Positions 1 through 5,743 of a DNA stretch of 8,999 nt are shown piece after piece (the first letter of the stretch is position 1; each line of letters begins with the position of its first letter). Origin of the DNA: Pelagibius sp041565695 (GTDB lineage: Bacteria > Pseudomonadota > Alphaproteobacteria > Kiloniellales > Kiloniellaceae). The notes under the pieces are model-generated. The model searched no databases, was not told the DNA's origin, and was given only the letters and a program-made list of their open reading frames with translations. Location of the stretch: NCBI GenBank assembly GCA_041565695.1, contig JBFGUI010000160.1, positions 1 to 8,999 on the forward strand, written 5' to 3'. The translations under genes were made by a program, and so were the position numbers.

Positions 1-2
1 CG

Positions 3-41
3 CAGACCGGCCCGGTCAGGGACTGGCTGAACGCCGCATGA
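3..41 (+). CDS. 3' end of an unidentified upstream gene (partial)
   Basis: The frame starting at base 3 reads QTGPVRDWLNAA and then stops at TGA (39-41). That stop overlaps the ATG of the next gene in an ATGA arrangement, which is common for translationally coupled genes in one operon. Only twelve codons are visible, so the product cannot be recognised and no function is offered. The support is the overlap geometry alone; in DNA this GC-rich a short open frame could also arise by chance. Confidence 0.4.
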   Translation, partial: QTGPVRDWLNAA

Positions 42-1042
42 CCGCCGCCCGCAGCGGCCGCCTGCCCGATGCCGCGGCCTTCCGGCCCCGCTTTCCCTGG
101 CTCGGCGGCGACCTGCAGACGCTGCGGAACTATCTGCGGCGCCCGCGCCACGACCTGTCGCCCTGGCCGGCCCGGCGCCTGGAGCTGGCCCTGTGCGACG
201 GCAGCGGCGACCGCCTGGTGGCGTCGTGGCACCGGTCGCCCGACGGCGCCGCGCCGCTGGTCGTGCTGATCCACGGCCTGACCGGCTGCGAGGACAGCCT
301 CTATGTCAGGGCCTCGGCGGCCTTCTGGCTAGCGCGCGGGCACGGCGTGCTGCGGCTCAACCTGCGCGGGGCCGGCCCGTCGCGCCCGCTCTGCGGCGAG
401 CAGTACCACGCCGGGCGCAGCGCCGACCTGCGGGATGCGCTGCTGGCGCTGGCCGAGCAGCCGGAGATGCGTCTCGATGCCGGGCTCTATCTGGTCGGCT
501 ACTCCCTGGGGGCCAACATGCTGCTGCGCTTCCTGGCGGAAGAGGCGGCGGCCTTTCCCGTCACCGCGGCGGTCTCGGTCTCGGCGCCGATCGACCTCAA
601 GGCGGCGCAGCGCCGCCTGATGACGCCGCGCAACCGGCTCTATCACCGCTACCTGCTGACCCGCATGCGCGAAGAGGCCCTGGCCACGCCGCGCCCGCTC
701 GACGCGGCGGAGCGCGCGGCCATCGTCAGCGCCGACAGCGTCTTCGCCTACGACGAGCAGGTCATCGCCCCGCGCAACGGCTTCGCCGGGGCCGACGACT
801 ACTACCGGCAATGCTCCGGCCTGCGCTTCCTGCCGGCGATCAAGACGCCGACGCTGCTGATCCAGGCCGCCGACGATCCCTGGATCCCGGTCGAGCCCTA
901 CAGCGGTTTCGATTGGGCGGCGCAGCCGGCCCTGACGCCGCTGATCACCGCGCGGGGCGGCCACGTCGGCTTCCATGGCCGCGACGCCGCCGCGGCCTGG
1001 CACGATCTGGCGGCGGAAGCCTTCTTCGCGTCACTGGACTAA
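38..1042 (+). CDS. alpha/beta-fold hydrolase, YheT (COG0429) family
   Basis: This is a 334-residue predicted cytoplasmic serine hydrolase or esterase. The oxyanion-type loop HGLTG lies at residues 79-83. A YheT-like NLRGAGPS segment follows at 108-115. The nucleophile elbow GYSLGAN puts the catalytic Ser at 156. The likely acid is Asp280 in ADDPWIP, and the likely base is His309 in GGHVGFHG, so the Ser-Asp-His triad is complete. There is no signal peptide or membrane segment, and the length is usual for YheT-type proteins (about 320-340). The ATG at 38 overlaps the preceding stop, and the nearest purine-rich stretch (AGGGA, 18-22) is too distant for a good Shine-Dalgarno site, so translational coupling is likely. 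The natural substrate is not known for most bacterial members; some relatives act on short-chain esters. The fold and triad are seen in the sequence; the substrate is undetermined. Confidence 0.9.
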   Translation: MTAARSGRLPDAAAFRPRFPWLGGDLQTLRNYLRRPRHDLSPWPARRLELALCDGSGDRLVASWHRSPDGAAPLVVLIHGLTGCEDSLYVRASAAFWLARGHGVLRLNLRGAGPSRPLCGEQYHAGRSADLRDALLALAEQPEMRLDAGLYLVGYSLGANMLLRFLAEEAAAFPVTAAVSVSAPIDLKAAQRRLMTPRNRLYHRYLLTRMREEALATPRPLDAAERAAIVSADSVFAYDEQVIAPRNGFAGADDYYRQCSGLRFLPAIKTPTLLIQAADDPWIPVEPYSGFDWAAQPALTPLITARGGHVGFHGRDAAAAWHDLAAEAFFASLD

Positions 1043-1046
1043 AAAG

Positions 1047-1973
1047 CTACTGCGCTGCGCAGCCGATGGCCGCGATGTCGAAGGGCGTGGTCTGGTAGAT
1101 GTAGTTGACCCAGTTGGAATAGAGCAGGTGGGCGTTGCCGCGCCAGGTGTTGACCGGCGGGCGTGACGGGTCGTCGCCCGGGTAGTAGTGCCGGGGCAGG
1201 CAGATGGGGTCGCCCCGCTCCAGGTCGCGCCGGTATTCGGCGTCGAGGGTCGTCGAATCGTATTCCAGGTGATTGAACATGTGCACGTGGCGCAGCTTCT
1301 TGTCGTGCACCAGGCAGAGTCCGGCCTCGTCGGACTCGATCAGCACTTCCAGGTCCTTCTTGCCGGCCAGGTCCTCCCGGCGGTTCTCGGTGTGGCGCGA
1401 AACCGGGATGTGAATCTCGTCGTCGAGGCCGCGCATCAGCAGCGAGGTGTGGTCGAGTACCCGGTGGGTGAAGACGCCGAAGCGTTTTTCCGGCAGCTGG
1501 TGCTTGGGCACGCCGTGGAAGTGGTAGAGCGCCGCCTGGCCGCCCCAGCAGAGCGCGAACATCGCGTGCACGTGGGTCAGCGACCAGTCGAAGATGTGCC
1601 GCAGTTCGTCCCAGTAGGTGACTTGCTCAAAGGGCATCTGCTCGATCGGCGCGCCGGTCACCACCAGGCCGTCGAACTTCTCGCCGCGGATAGCCTCCCA
1701 GGGCCGGTAGAAGTCGAGCATGTGCTCGCGCGGCGTATTCTTGGGCACGTAGCCGGCCGGCGCGAAGAGGGTCATCTCGACCTGCAGCGGCGTGCCGGCC
1801 AGCACGCGGGCGATCTGCGTCTCGGTCTCGATCTTCTTCGGCATCAGGTTCAGGAGCGCGATCCGGAGCGGACGGATGTCCTGCCGGATCGCATCGGTGT
1901 CCTTGATGATGAGAACGCCCTCGCGCTCAAGGGTCTCGCGCGCCGGCAGGTCATTGGGAATCTTGATGGGCAT
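1047..1973 (-). CDS. metA: homoserine O-acyltransferase MetA, predicted acetyl-CoA-using
   Basis: This is a 308-residue enzyme of the MetA family (class I glutamine amidotransferase-like fold). It acylates the hydroxyl of L-homoserine, the first committed step of methionine synthesis, in the cytoplasm. The chosen ATG gives the family-typical start MPIKIPNDLPA; a TTG six codons upstream is less likely. With this start the numbering matches E. coli MetA: nucleophile Cys142 in FALCWGG, His235 and Glu237 in NHLE. The acyl-pocket segment TGAPIEQMPFEQV has Glu at 111. Gly at this position goes with succinyl-CoA and Glu with acetyl-CoA in studied members, so homoserine O-acetyltransferase activity (EC 2.3.1.31) is inferred although pipelines often label the family succinyltransferase. 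The gene for an O-acetylhomoserine sulfhydrylase lies nearby on the same strand, in agreement. No clear Shine-Dalgarno site or SAM-II element precedes it. It faces the hydrolase gene, with 4 bp between the stops. Confidence 0.95.
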   Translation of the reverse strand: MPIKIPNDLPARETLEREGVLIIKDTDAIRQDIRPLRIALLNLMPKKIETETQIARVLAGTPLQVEMTLFAPAGYVPKNTPREHMLDFYRPWEAIRGEKFDGLVVTGAPIEQMPFEQVTYWDELRHIFDWSLTHVHAMFALCWGGQAALYHFHGVPKHQLPEKRFGVFTHRVLDHTSLLMRGLDDEIHIPVSRHTENRREDLAGKKDLEVLIESDEAGLCLVHDKKLRHVHMFNHLEYDSTTLDAEYRRDLERGDPICLPRHYYPGDDPSRPPVNTWRGNAHLLYSNWVNYIYQTTPFDIAAIGCAAQ

Positions 1974-2024
1974 AATGGGACTCGGTTCCAAAAGGCGTCT
2001 TTGTGCTCAGCTCCGGGACAGCCT

Positions 2025-2045
2025 TCCGCGCCGATCGGCGGCGGA
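2025..2045. other. stable hairpin in the metA leader region
   Basis: TCCGC (2025-2029) pairs with GCGGA (2041-2045), enclosing the near-perfect palindrome GCCGATCGGC (2030-2039) with one bulged G at 2040. On the minus strand it falls in the putative metA 5' untranslated region, about 50 nt before the start codon. On the plus strand it would be the first hairpin of a transcript ending at the terminator near 2138. It could also be a protein-binding palindrome. No T-tract follows on either strand, so it is not an intrinsic terminator. Function unknown. Confidence 0.4.
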
Positions 2046-2104
2046 GACCGACCCTTTCACTCCTCCAGTTCACGTGCGCGCAAGGGCGCGCGGCTCGGCA
2101 AGCA

Positions 2105-2138
2105 GGCCGGCAGCCGACGGCTGCCGGCCGCTTTTTTT
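2105..2138 (+). terminator. strong intrinsic terminator, plus-strand orientation
   Basis: A perfect 11-bp inverted repeat (GGCCGGCAGCC at 2105-2115 and GGCTGCCGGCC at 2119-2129) with a 3-nt loop is followed, after GC, by seven T residues at 2132-2138. This is a textbook Rho-independent terminator for a transcript moving rightward. Both neighbouring genes (peroxiredoxin and metA) run leftward. Read in their direction the hairpin is preceded by an A-tract and followed by TGCTTGCC, a poor U-tract. It may still slow leftward transcription after the peroxiredoxin gene, but its best orientation does not match any annotated gene. Confidence 0.75.
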
Positions 2139-2155
2139 ATGCCCAGGCGGCGGCC

Positions 2156-2818
2156 TCAGGCACCGGGCTGCTTGACCAGGCGCAGGTAGGGTTTCTGCTC
2201 CTTCCAGCCGCCCGGGAACAGCTCCTTGGCCTGCTCGTTGTTCACCGCCGGCACGATGATGCAGTCCTCGCCCTGCTTCCAGTTGACCGGCGTCGCGACC
2301 TTGTGCTTGGCGGTCAGTTGCAGGGAGTCGATGACGCGCAGCACCTCGTCGAAGTTGCGGCCGGTGCTCATCGGGTAGGTGATCATCAGCTTGATCTGCT
2401 TGTCGGGGCCGATGACGTAGACATTGCGCACGGTCGCGTTGTCGGCGGCGGTGCGGCCCGCGGCCTTGTCGCCGGCGCTGGCCGGCAGCATGCCGTAGAG
2501 CTTGGCGACCTTCAGCTCCGGGTCGCCGATCATCGGATAGTTCGGCGCGGCGCCCTGGGTCTCCTCGATGTCCTTGGCCCAGCGCTTGTGATCCTCGACC
2601 GAGTCGACGCTGAGGCCGATGACCTTCACGTTACGCTTGTCGAACTCTTTCTTCATCTTGGCGACGTAGCCGAGCTCGGTCGTACAGACCGGCGTGAAGT
2701 CCTTGGGGTGCGAGAACAGCACGGCCCAGCTGTCGCCGATCCAGTCGTGGAACTTGATCTTGCCCTCGGTGGTTTCCGCGGTGAAATCGGGGGCGGTCTG
2801 GTTCAGTTGCAACGCCAT
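2156..2818 (-). CDS. 1-Cys peroxiredoxin, Prx6 (AhpC/TSA) subfamily
   Basis: This is a 220-residue thiol peroxidase that reduces hydrogen peroxide and organic hydroperoxides in the cytoplasm. The active-site signature HPKDFTPVCTTE spans residues 37-48 and contains the PxxxTxxC pattern: Pro38, Thr42 and peroxidatic Cys45, with the Prx6-type His37 next to it. The conserved active-site Arg is probably Arg131 (TVRNVYVIGP). The long C-terminal dimerisation region (about 160-220, ending WKEQKPYLRLVKQPGA) and the length fit Prx6 rather than the roughly 190-residue AhpC type. The only other cysteine, Cys186, is not in the position of a typical 2-Cys resolving residue, so an external thiol is expected to recycle the enzyme. 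The start MALQLNQ is chosen because GAGGAG lies 6 nt upstream (2825-2830). An in-frame extension to 2884 lacks family similarity. It follows hemB after 113 bp on the same strand; no OxyR-type site was recognised. Confidence 0.95.
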   Translation of the reverse strand: MALQLNQTAPDFTAETTEGKIKFHDWIGDSWAVLFSHPKDFTPVCTTELGYVAKMKKEFDKRNVKVIGLSVDSVEDHKRWAKDIEETQGAAPNYPMIGDPELKVAKLYGMLPASAGDKAAGRTAADNATVRNVYVIGPDKQIKLMITYPMSTGRNFDEVLRVIDSLQLTAKHKVATPVNWKQGEDCIIVPAVNNEQAKELFPGGWKEQKPYLRLVKQPGA

Positions 2819-2931
2819 TGTCGTCTCCTCTTTGCTTGCATTCCTGCTTGTCGCATCACAGGGGTAAGCTCCCCGCCGCTGCAAGGACGGCCAGGGGGCT
2901 GCCGCCGACGACCGGGCGGCCAGGGTTTCCG

Positions 2932-4005
2932 TCAGTCGGCCTTCAGCAGCCTGGCGGCTTCGACTGCGGCATAGGTCAGGACGGCGTCGGCGCCGGCGCG
3001 CTTGAAGGCCATGAGGCTTTCCAGCACGGCGCGGTCGTTGTCGAGCCAGCCGTTGGCGGCGGCCGCCTTCAGCATGGCGAACTCGCCGCTCACCTGGTAG
3101 GCGAGGGTGGGAACACCGAAGCGGTCCTTGACGCGGCGCACGATGTCCAAGTAGGGCAGGCCGGGCTTGACCAGCACCATGTCGGCGCCCTCCTGCAGGT
3201 CGAGCGCTACTTCGCGCAGCGCCTCGTCGCTGTTGGCCGGATCCATCTGGTAGGTCTTCTTGTCGCCCGTCAGGCGAATTCCGGAGCCCACGGCCTCGCG
3301 GAAGGGGCCATAGAAGCAGCTTGCGTACTTGGCCGCGTAGGAGAGGATCTTCACGTCCTGCAGTCCCGCGCCGTCGAGGGCTTCGCGGATCGCGCCGATG
3401 CGCCCGTCCATCATGTCGGAGGGCGCGACCACGTCGCAGCCGGCCTCCGCCTGCACGATCGCCTGGCGGCAGAGAACCTCGATCGTCTCGTCGTTGACGA
3501 TGCGCCCGTCGCGCAGCAGCCCGTCGTGGCCGTCGCTATTGTAGGGATCGAGAGCGACGTCGCAGATGATGCCGACCTCGGGCAGGGCCTTCTTCACCTC
3601 GCGCACCGCGCGGCACACCAGGTTCTCCGGATTGACCGCCTCGCGGGCATCCGGGGACTTGAGGTTCTGGTCGGTGTAGGGGAAGAGGGCGACGGCGGAG
3701 ATGCCGAGCTCGCCGGCCGCGCCCAGCGTGTCGACCAGGCAGTCGAGGCCGAGACGCTCAACCCCCGGCATGGCCTCGACGCTCTGGCGGCCGCCGCCGG
3801 CGTGCACGAAGACGGGCCAGATCAGGTCCTCGGTGCCGAGGCGGTTCTCGGCGACCAAGCGGCGCACCCAGGCATCGCTGCGGTTGCGCCGCATGCGGAC
3901 CTGCGGATAGGCGCCGAGGGCGGCGGGCCGCTGCGCCTCGGCGGCGGGCGGTTCGGCCGCCAGCGGGCGCAGGGAGGCGCTGCCTTTGCGGATCACGTCG
4001 CTCAT
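2932..4005 (-). CDS. hemB: delta-aminolevulinic acid dehydratase (porphobilinogen synthase), zinc-triad-lacking type
   Basis: This is a 357-residue HemB. It condenses two 5-aminolevulinate molecules to porphobilinogen, the first common step of heme, siroheme and cobalamin synthesis, in the cytoplasm as a TIM-barrel oligomer. The two catalytic lysines are visible: Lys226 in SYAAKYAS and the Schiff-base Lys280 in MVLVKPG. The metal loop reads CDVALDPYNSDGHDG (148-162). Ala151, Asp153 and Asp161 stand where zinc-dependent enzymes have the cysteine triad, so this belongs to the non-zinc group typical of Alphaproteobacteria and Pseudomonas, with Mg acting structurally or allosterically in studied members. 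About 30 N-terminal residues rich in Ala and Pro precede the conserved core (from YPQVRMRRNR). The ATG is supported by AGGAG at 4011-4015, 5 nt upstream. It lies 103 bp downstream of metY with a possible promoter of its own between them. Confidence 0.97.
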   Translation of the reverse strand: MSDVIRKGSASLRPLAAEPPAAEAQRPAALGAYPQVRMRRNRSDAWVRRLVAENRLGTEDLIWPVFVHAGGGRQSVEAMPGVERLGLDCLVDTLGAAGELGISAVALFPYTDQNLKSPDAREAVNPENLVCRAVREVKKALPEVGIICDVALDPYNSDGHDGLLRDGRIVNDETIEVLCRQAIVQAEAGCDVVAPSDMMDGRIGAIREALDGAGLQDVKILSYAAKYASCFYGPFREAVGSGIRLTGDKKTYQMDPANSDEALREVALDLQEGADMVLVKPGLPYLDIVRRVKDRFGVPTLAYQVSGEFAMLKAAAANGWLDNDRAVLESLMAFKRAGADAVLTYAAVEAARLLKAD

Positions 4006-4056
4006 GGTCTCTCCTGCTACTCCTTCTACCCACTGGCCTGCGGCCGGGGGGCGGCA

Positions 4057-4085
4057 ATTCTAGGCCCGGGCCGGAGGCGCAACAA
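4057..4085 (-). promoter_or_regulatory. candidate sigma70-type promoter for hemB
   Basis: On the minus strand TTGTTG (4085-4080) and TAGAAT (4062-4057) are separated by 17 bp. The -10 box matches five of six consensus bases; the -35 box keeps the TTG that matters most in alphaproteobacterial promoters. Transcription would start near 4050, giving a leader of about 45 nt before hemB. It is the only AT-rich stretch in a very GC-rich gap, which adds some support. Pattern match only. Confidence 0.35.
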
Positions 4086-4108
4086 GCGCCCTGGCGCCGG
4101 GCCGCGGT

Positions 4109-5431
4109 CTACTCCGCCGCCGCGGCGCCGCGCGATGCCGTCAGGGCCTGGTCCAGGTCGGCCAGGATGTCGTCGATGTGCTCCAGGCCGATCGACAGGC
4201 GCACGTAGCCGTCGGTTACGCCGGTCGCCAGCTGGTCCTCGGGCGACAGCTGGGAGTGGGTGGTCGAGGCCGGGTGGATCGCGAGGCTGCGTGCGTCGCC
4301 GATGTTGGCCACGTGGTAGAACAGCTTCAGCGCATCGATGAAGCGCCGGCCCGCATCCAGCCCGCCGCTCAGCTCGAAGCCGACCAGCCCGCCGTAGCCG
4401 CCGTTCAGGTAGGCGTCGGCGCGCCGCCGCGCCTCGCCGTCCTGCAGGCCCGGGTAGATCACGCTGGTGACGTCCGCATGGCGCTCCAGGAAGTCGGCGA
4501 CCGCCGCGGCATTGCGGCTGTGCTCGCGGATGCGCAGCGGCAGGGTCTCCAGGCCCTGCAGGAAGAGGAAGGCGTTGAAGGGACTCATGGCATAGCCGAG
4601 GTCGCGCTGCAGCGTCACCCTGGCCTTCAGGATGTAGGCGATGGGCCCGAGCGGCTTCACCGCTTCGGTCCAGACGGCGCCGTGGTAGCTGGGGTCCGGC
4701 TGGTTCAGCGAGGGGAAGCGCGCGGCGTGCTTTTCCCAGTCGAAGGTGCCGCCGTCGACCAGCAGGCCGCCGATCGAGGTGCCGTGGCCGCCGATGTACT
4801 TGGTGGTGGAATAGACCACGATGTGGGCGCCGTGCTTCAGCGGCCGGCAGATCACCGGCGCGGCGGTGTTGTCGACGATCAGCGGCACGCCGAGTTCCTC
4901 GCCGATCGCCGCGACTTCGGCGATGGGGAAGACCTTCAGCTTCGGGTTCGGCAGGGTCTCGGCATAGAAGGCGCGGGTGCGCTCGTCGGTGGCGCGGCGG
5001 AAGTTCTCCGGATCGCTCGGATCGACGAAGCGCACCTCGATGCCCATGGTCTTGAAGGTGTTGGCGAAGAGGTTCCAGGTACCGCCGTAGAGATCGGTCG
5101 AGCTGACGATGTTGTCGCCGGTGCCGGCGATGTTCTGGATCGCGATGGCCGAGGCCGCCTGGCCGGAGGAGACGGCCAGCGCCGCGGCGCCGCCCTCGAT
5201 CGCGGTGACGCGCTGCTCCAGCACATCGCAGGTCGGATTCATGATCCGGGTGTAGATGTTGCCCAGCTCCTTCAGCGCGAAGAGGTTCGCCGCATGGCCG
5301 GAGTCCTGAAACTCGTAGGAGGTGGTCTGGTAGATCGGCACGGCGACCGCGCCGGTGTGCGGATCGCTGCGGAAGCCCGCGTGCAGGGCGAGGGTCTCGG
5401 GATGCGCCGTGCTTTTCTTGGTATCGGCCAT
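4109..5431 (-). CDS. metY: O-acetylhomoserine sulfhydrylase (O-acetylhomoserine aminocarboxypropyltransferase)
   Basis: This is a 440-residue PLP enzyme of the Cys/Met metabolism family. It replaces the acetyl group of O-acetylhomoserine with sulfide to give homocysteine, the direct-sulfhydrylation route to methionine, in the cytoplasm. Visible landmarks are VPIYQTTSYEF (31-41), YTRIMNPT (60-67; Tyr and Arg contact PLP phosphate of the neighbouring subunit in this family), SSGQAA (88-93), Asp187 in IVDNT (binds the PLP pyridine nitrogen), the PLP Lys211 in YSTTKYIGGHG, and HPASTTHSQL (386-395). The length fits MetY (about 425-440) rather than the shorter cystathionine gamma-synthase or MetZ. 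The start is backed by AAAGGG (5446-5441) 9 nt upstream. A SAM-II riboswitch precedes it, so expression should fall when S-adenosylmethionine is plentiful. MetZ-like use of O-succinylhomoserine is possible but less likely, given Glu111 in the nearby MetA. Confidence 0.95.
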   Translation of the reverse strand: MADTKKSTAHPETLALHAGFRSDPHTGAVAVPIYQTTSYEFQDSGHAANLFALKELGNIYTRIMNPTCDVLEQRVTAIEGGAAALAVSSGQAASAIAIQNIAGTGDNIVSSTDLYGGTWNLFANTFKTMGIEVRFVDPSDPENFRRATDERTRAFYAETLPNPKLKVFPIAEVAAIGEELGVPLIVDNTAAPVICRPLKHGAHIVVYSTTKYIGGHGTSIGGLLVDGGTFDWEKHAARFPSLNQPDPSYHGAVWTEAVKPLGPIAYILKARVTLQRDLGYAMSPFNAFLFLQGLETLPLRIREHSRNAAAVADFLERHADVTSVIYPGLQDGEARRRADAYLNGGYGGLVGFELSGGLDAGRRFIDALKLFYHVANIGDARSLAIHPASTTHSQLSPEDQLATGVTDGYVRLSIGLEHIDDILADLDQALTASRGAAAAE

Positions 5432-5440
5432 GGTATCGGG

Positions 5441-5447
5441 CCCTTTC
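5441..5447 (-). promoter_or_regulatory. metY ribosome-binding site inside a self-complementary GGGCCC
   Basis: GAAAGGG (5447-5441) lies 9 nt before the metY ATG and is the only plausible Shine-Dalgarno site. It overlaps GGGCCC (5443-5438), which can pair with the palindrome GGGGCCCC (5485-5478) located just 3' of the SAM-II aptamer. This could form an expression platform that hides the ribosome-binding site when SAM is bound. The sequences are seen; the switching role is inferred. Confidence 0.45.
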
Positions 5448-5489
5448 AGGTCTGTCGGTTGTCGTCTCGTTCCCAGAGGGGCCCCACCA

Positions 5490-5550
5490 GGGACTGGCCT
5501 TTAGCTGTTGTTGACGCGGAGCAAGCTGCCCCTCAAATCACCGCGGACCC
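5490..5550 (-). promoter_or_regulatory. SAM-II riboswitch in the metY leader
   Basis: Read on the minus strand, the elements of the SAM-II (metA motif) aptamer appear in order. P1 is CGCGG (5545-5541) pairing with CCGCG (5519-5515), five base pairs. The L1 loop begins with TGATTTG (5540-5534) and ends in GCTTGC (5526-5521). The conserved 3' part is GTCAACAACAGCTAAAGG (5515-5498), matching the family pattern of an A-rich linker and then GCTAAA. A pseudoknot helix can form between GGGGC (5532-5528) and GTCCC (5494-5490) with one G-U pair; this pairing is my own proposal. The SAM-II family is known to bind S-adenosylmethionine and to repress methionine genes in Alphaproteobacteria. The element ends 58 nt before the metY start codon, on the same strand. 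Recognised from memory of the consensus, not from a covariance search. Confidence 0.85.
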
Positions 5551-5578
5551 GGGAATGCCGGCGGGTCGGCCGGATACG

Positions 5579-5607
5579 AAAAAACCGCCACGGCGAGCCG
5601 GGCGGTT
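5579..5607 (-). terminator. intrinsic terminator upstream of the SAM-II riboswitch
   Basis: On the minus strand AACCGCC (5607-5601) pairs with GGCGGTT (5589-5583). Between them CGGC (5600-5597) can pair with GCCG (5594-5591) around a 2-nt loop, with one unpaired base. The hairpin runs into six T residues (5584-5579, two of them in the stem), the form of a Rho-independent terminator. Read in the plus direction it has no T-tract. It ends only 28 bp before the riboswitch P1 stem, so it acts on minus-strand transcripts begun further right: either a short RNA, or an attenuated metY leader. No gene lies between it and the divergent acyl-CoA dehydrogenase gene. Confidence 0.65.
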
Positions 5608-5675
5608 GAGAACCACTCGTTTAGCCGCATTTCTAACGCGCCCGCAAGCTGAGAACAAATCGGCGCAATGTCGCG

Positions 5676-5705
5676 ATGAAAACGCCAAAGGCCGGTCGCT
5701 GTCAA
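5676..5705 (-). promoter_or_regulatory. candidate minus-strand promoter toward metY
   Basis: A perfect TTGACA (5705-5700) is followed after 18 bp by TTTCAT (5681-5676), four of six matches to the -10 consensus. Transcription would begin near 5669 and run through the terminator at 5607-5579 before reaching the SAM-II element. A second weaker candidate closer in is TTGTTC (5658-5653), 17 bp, TAGAAA (5635-5630). Which of them serves metY cannot be decided from sequence. Confidence 0.35.
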
Positions 5706-5743
5706 GGCGGATTTCGCGCCCCGCTGGCCGGCCAGTCCCTGCG

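Noticed and set aside
1971..1976. CATAAT as a plus-strand -10 box for the possible antisense RNA
   Set aside because: It coincides with the metA start codon (CAT), and no TTG-containing -35 box lies 16-18 bp upstream.
1974..2155. A second SAM riboswitch in the metA leader
   Set aside because: The minus strand was searched for TGATTTG, GCTTGC next to a P1 arm and GCTAAA in order. They are absent, and no SAM-I type core was recognised either.
2819..2884. N-terminal extension of the peroxiredoxin (22 extra codons in frame)
   Set aside because: The internal ATG at 2818 has a good ribosome-binding site and gives the family-typical N-terminus. The extension contains that ribosome-binding site and resembles nothing in the family.
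2858..2888. Possible peroxiredoxin promoter (TTGCAG, 18 bp, TGTGAT on the minus strand)
   Set aside because: Only three and four of six consensus matches; in this base composition that is not better than chance.
4062..4100. Hairpins downstream of metY (GGCGC-TTGTT-GCGCC and GGCCCGGGCC) as a terminator
   Set aside because: Neither is followed by a T-tract in the direction of metY transcription, and such GC-rich inverted repeats are common in this DNA.
5538..5630. 30-codon minus-strand ORF (MRLNEWFSTARL...) running through the terminator and ending at the TGA of the SAM-II L1 loop
   Set aside because: It has no Shine-Dalgarno site and no run of Met or other regulatory codons that would suit a leader peptide, and it overlaps RNA structures that explain the sequence better. 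Conservation data could revive it.
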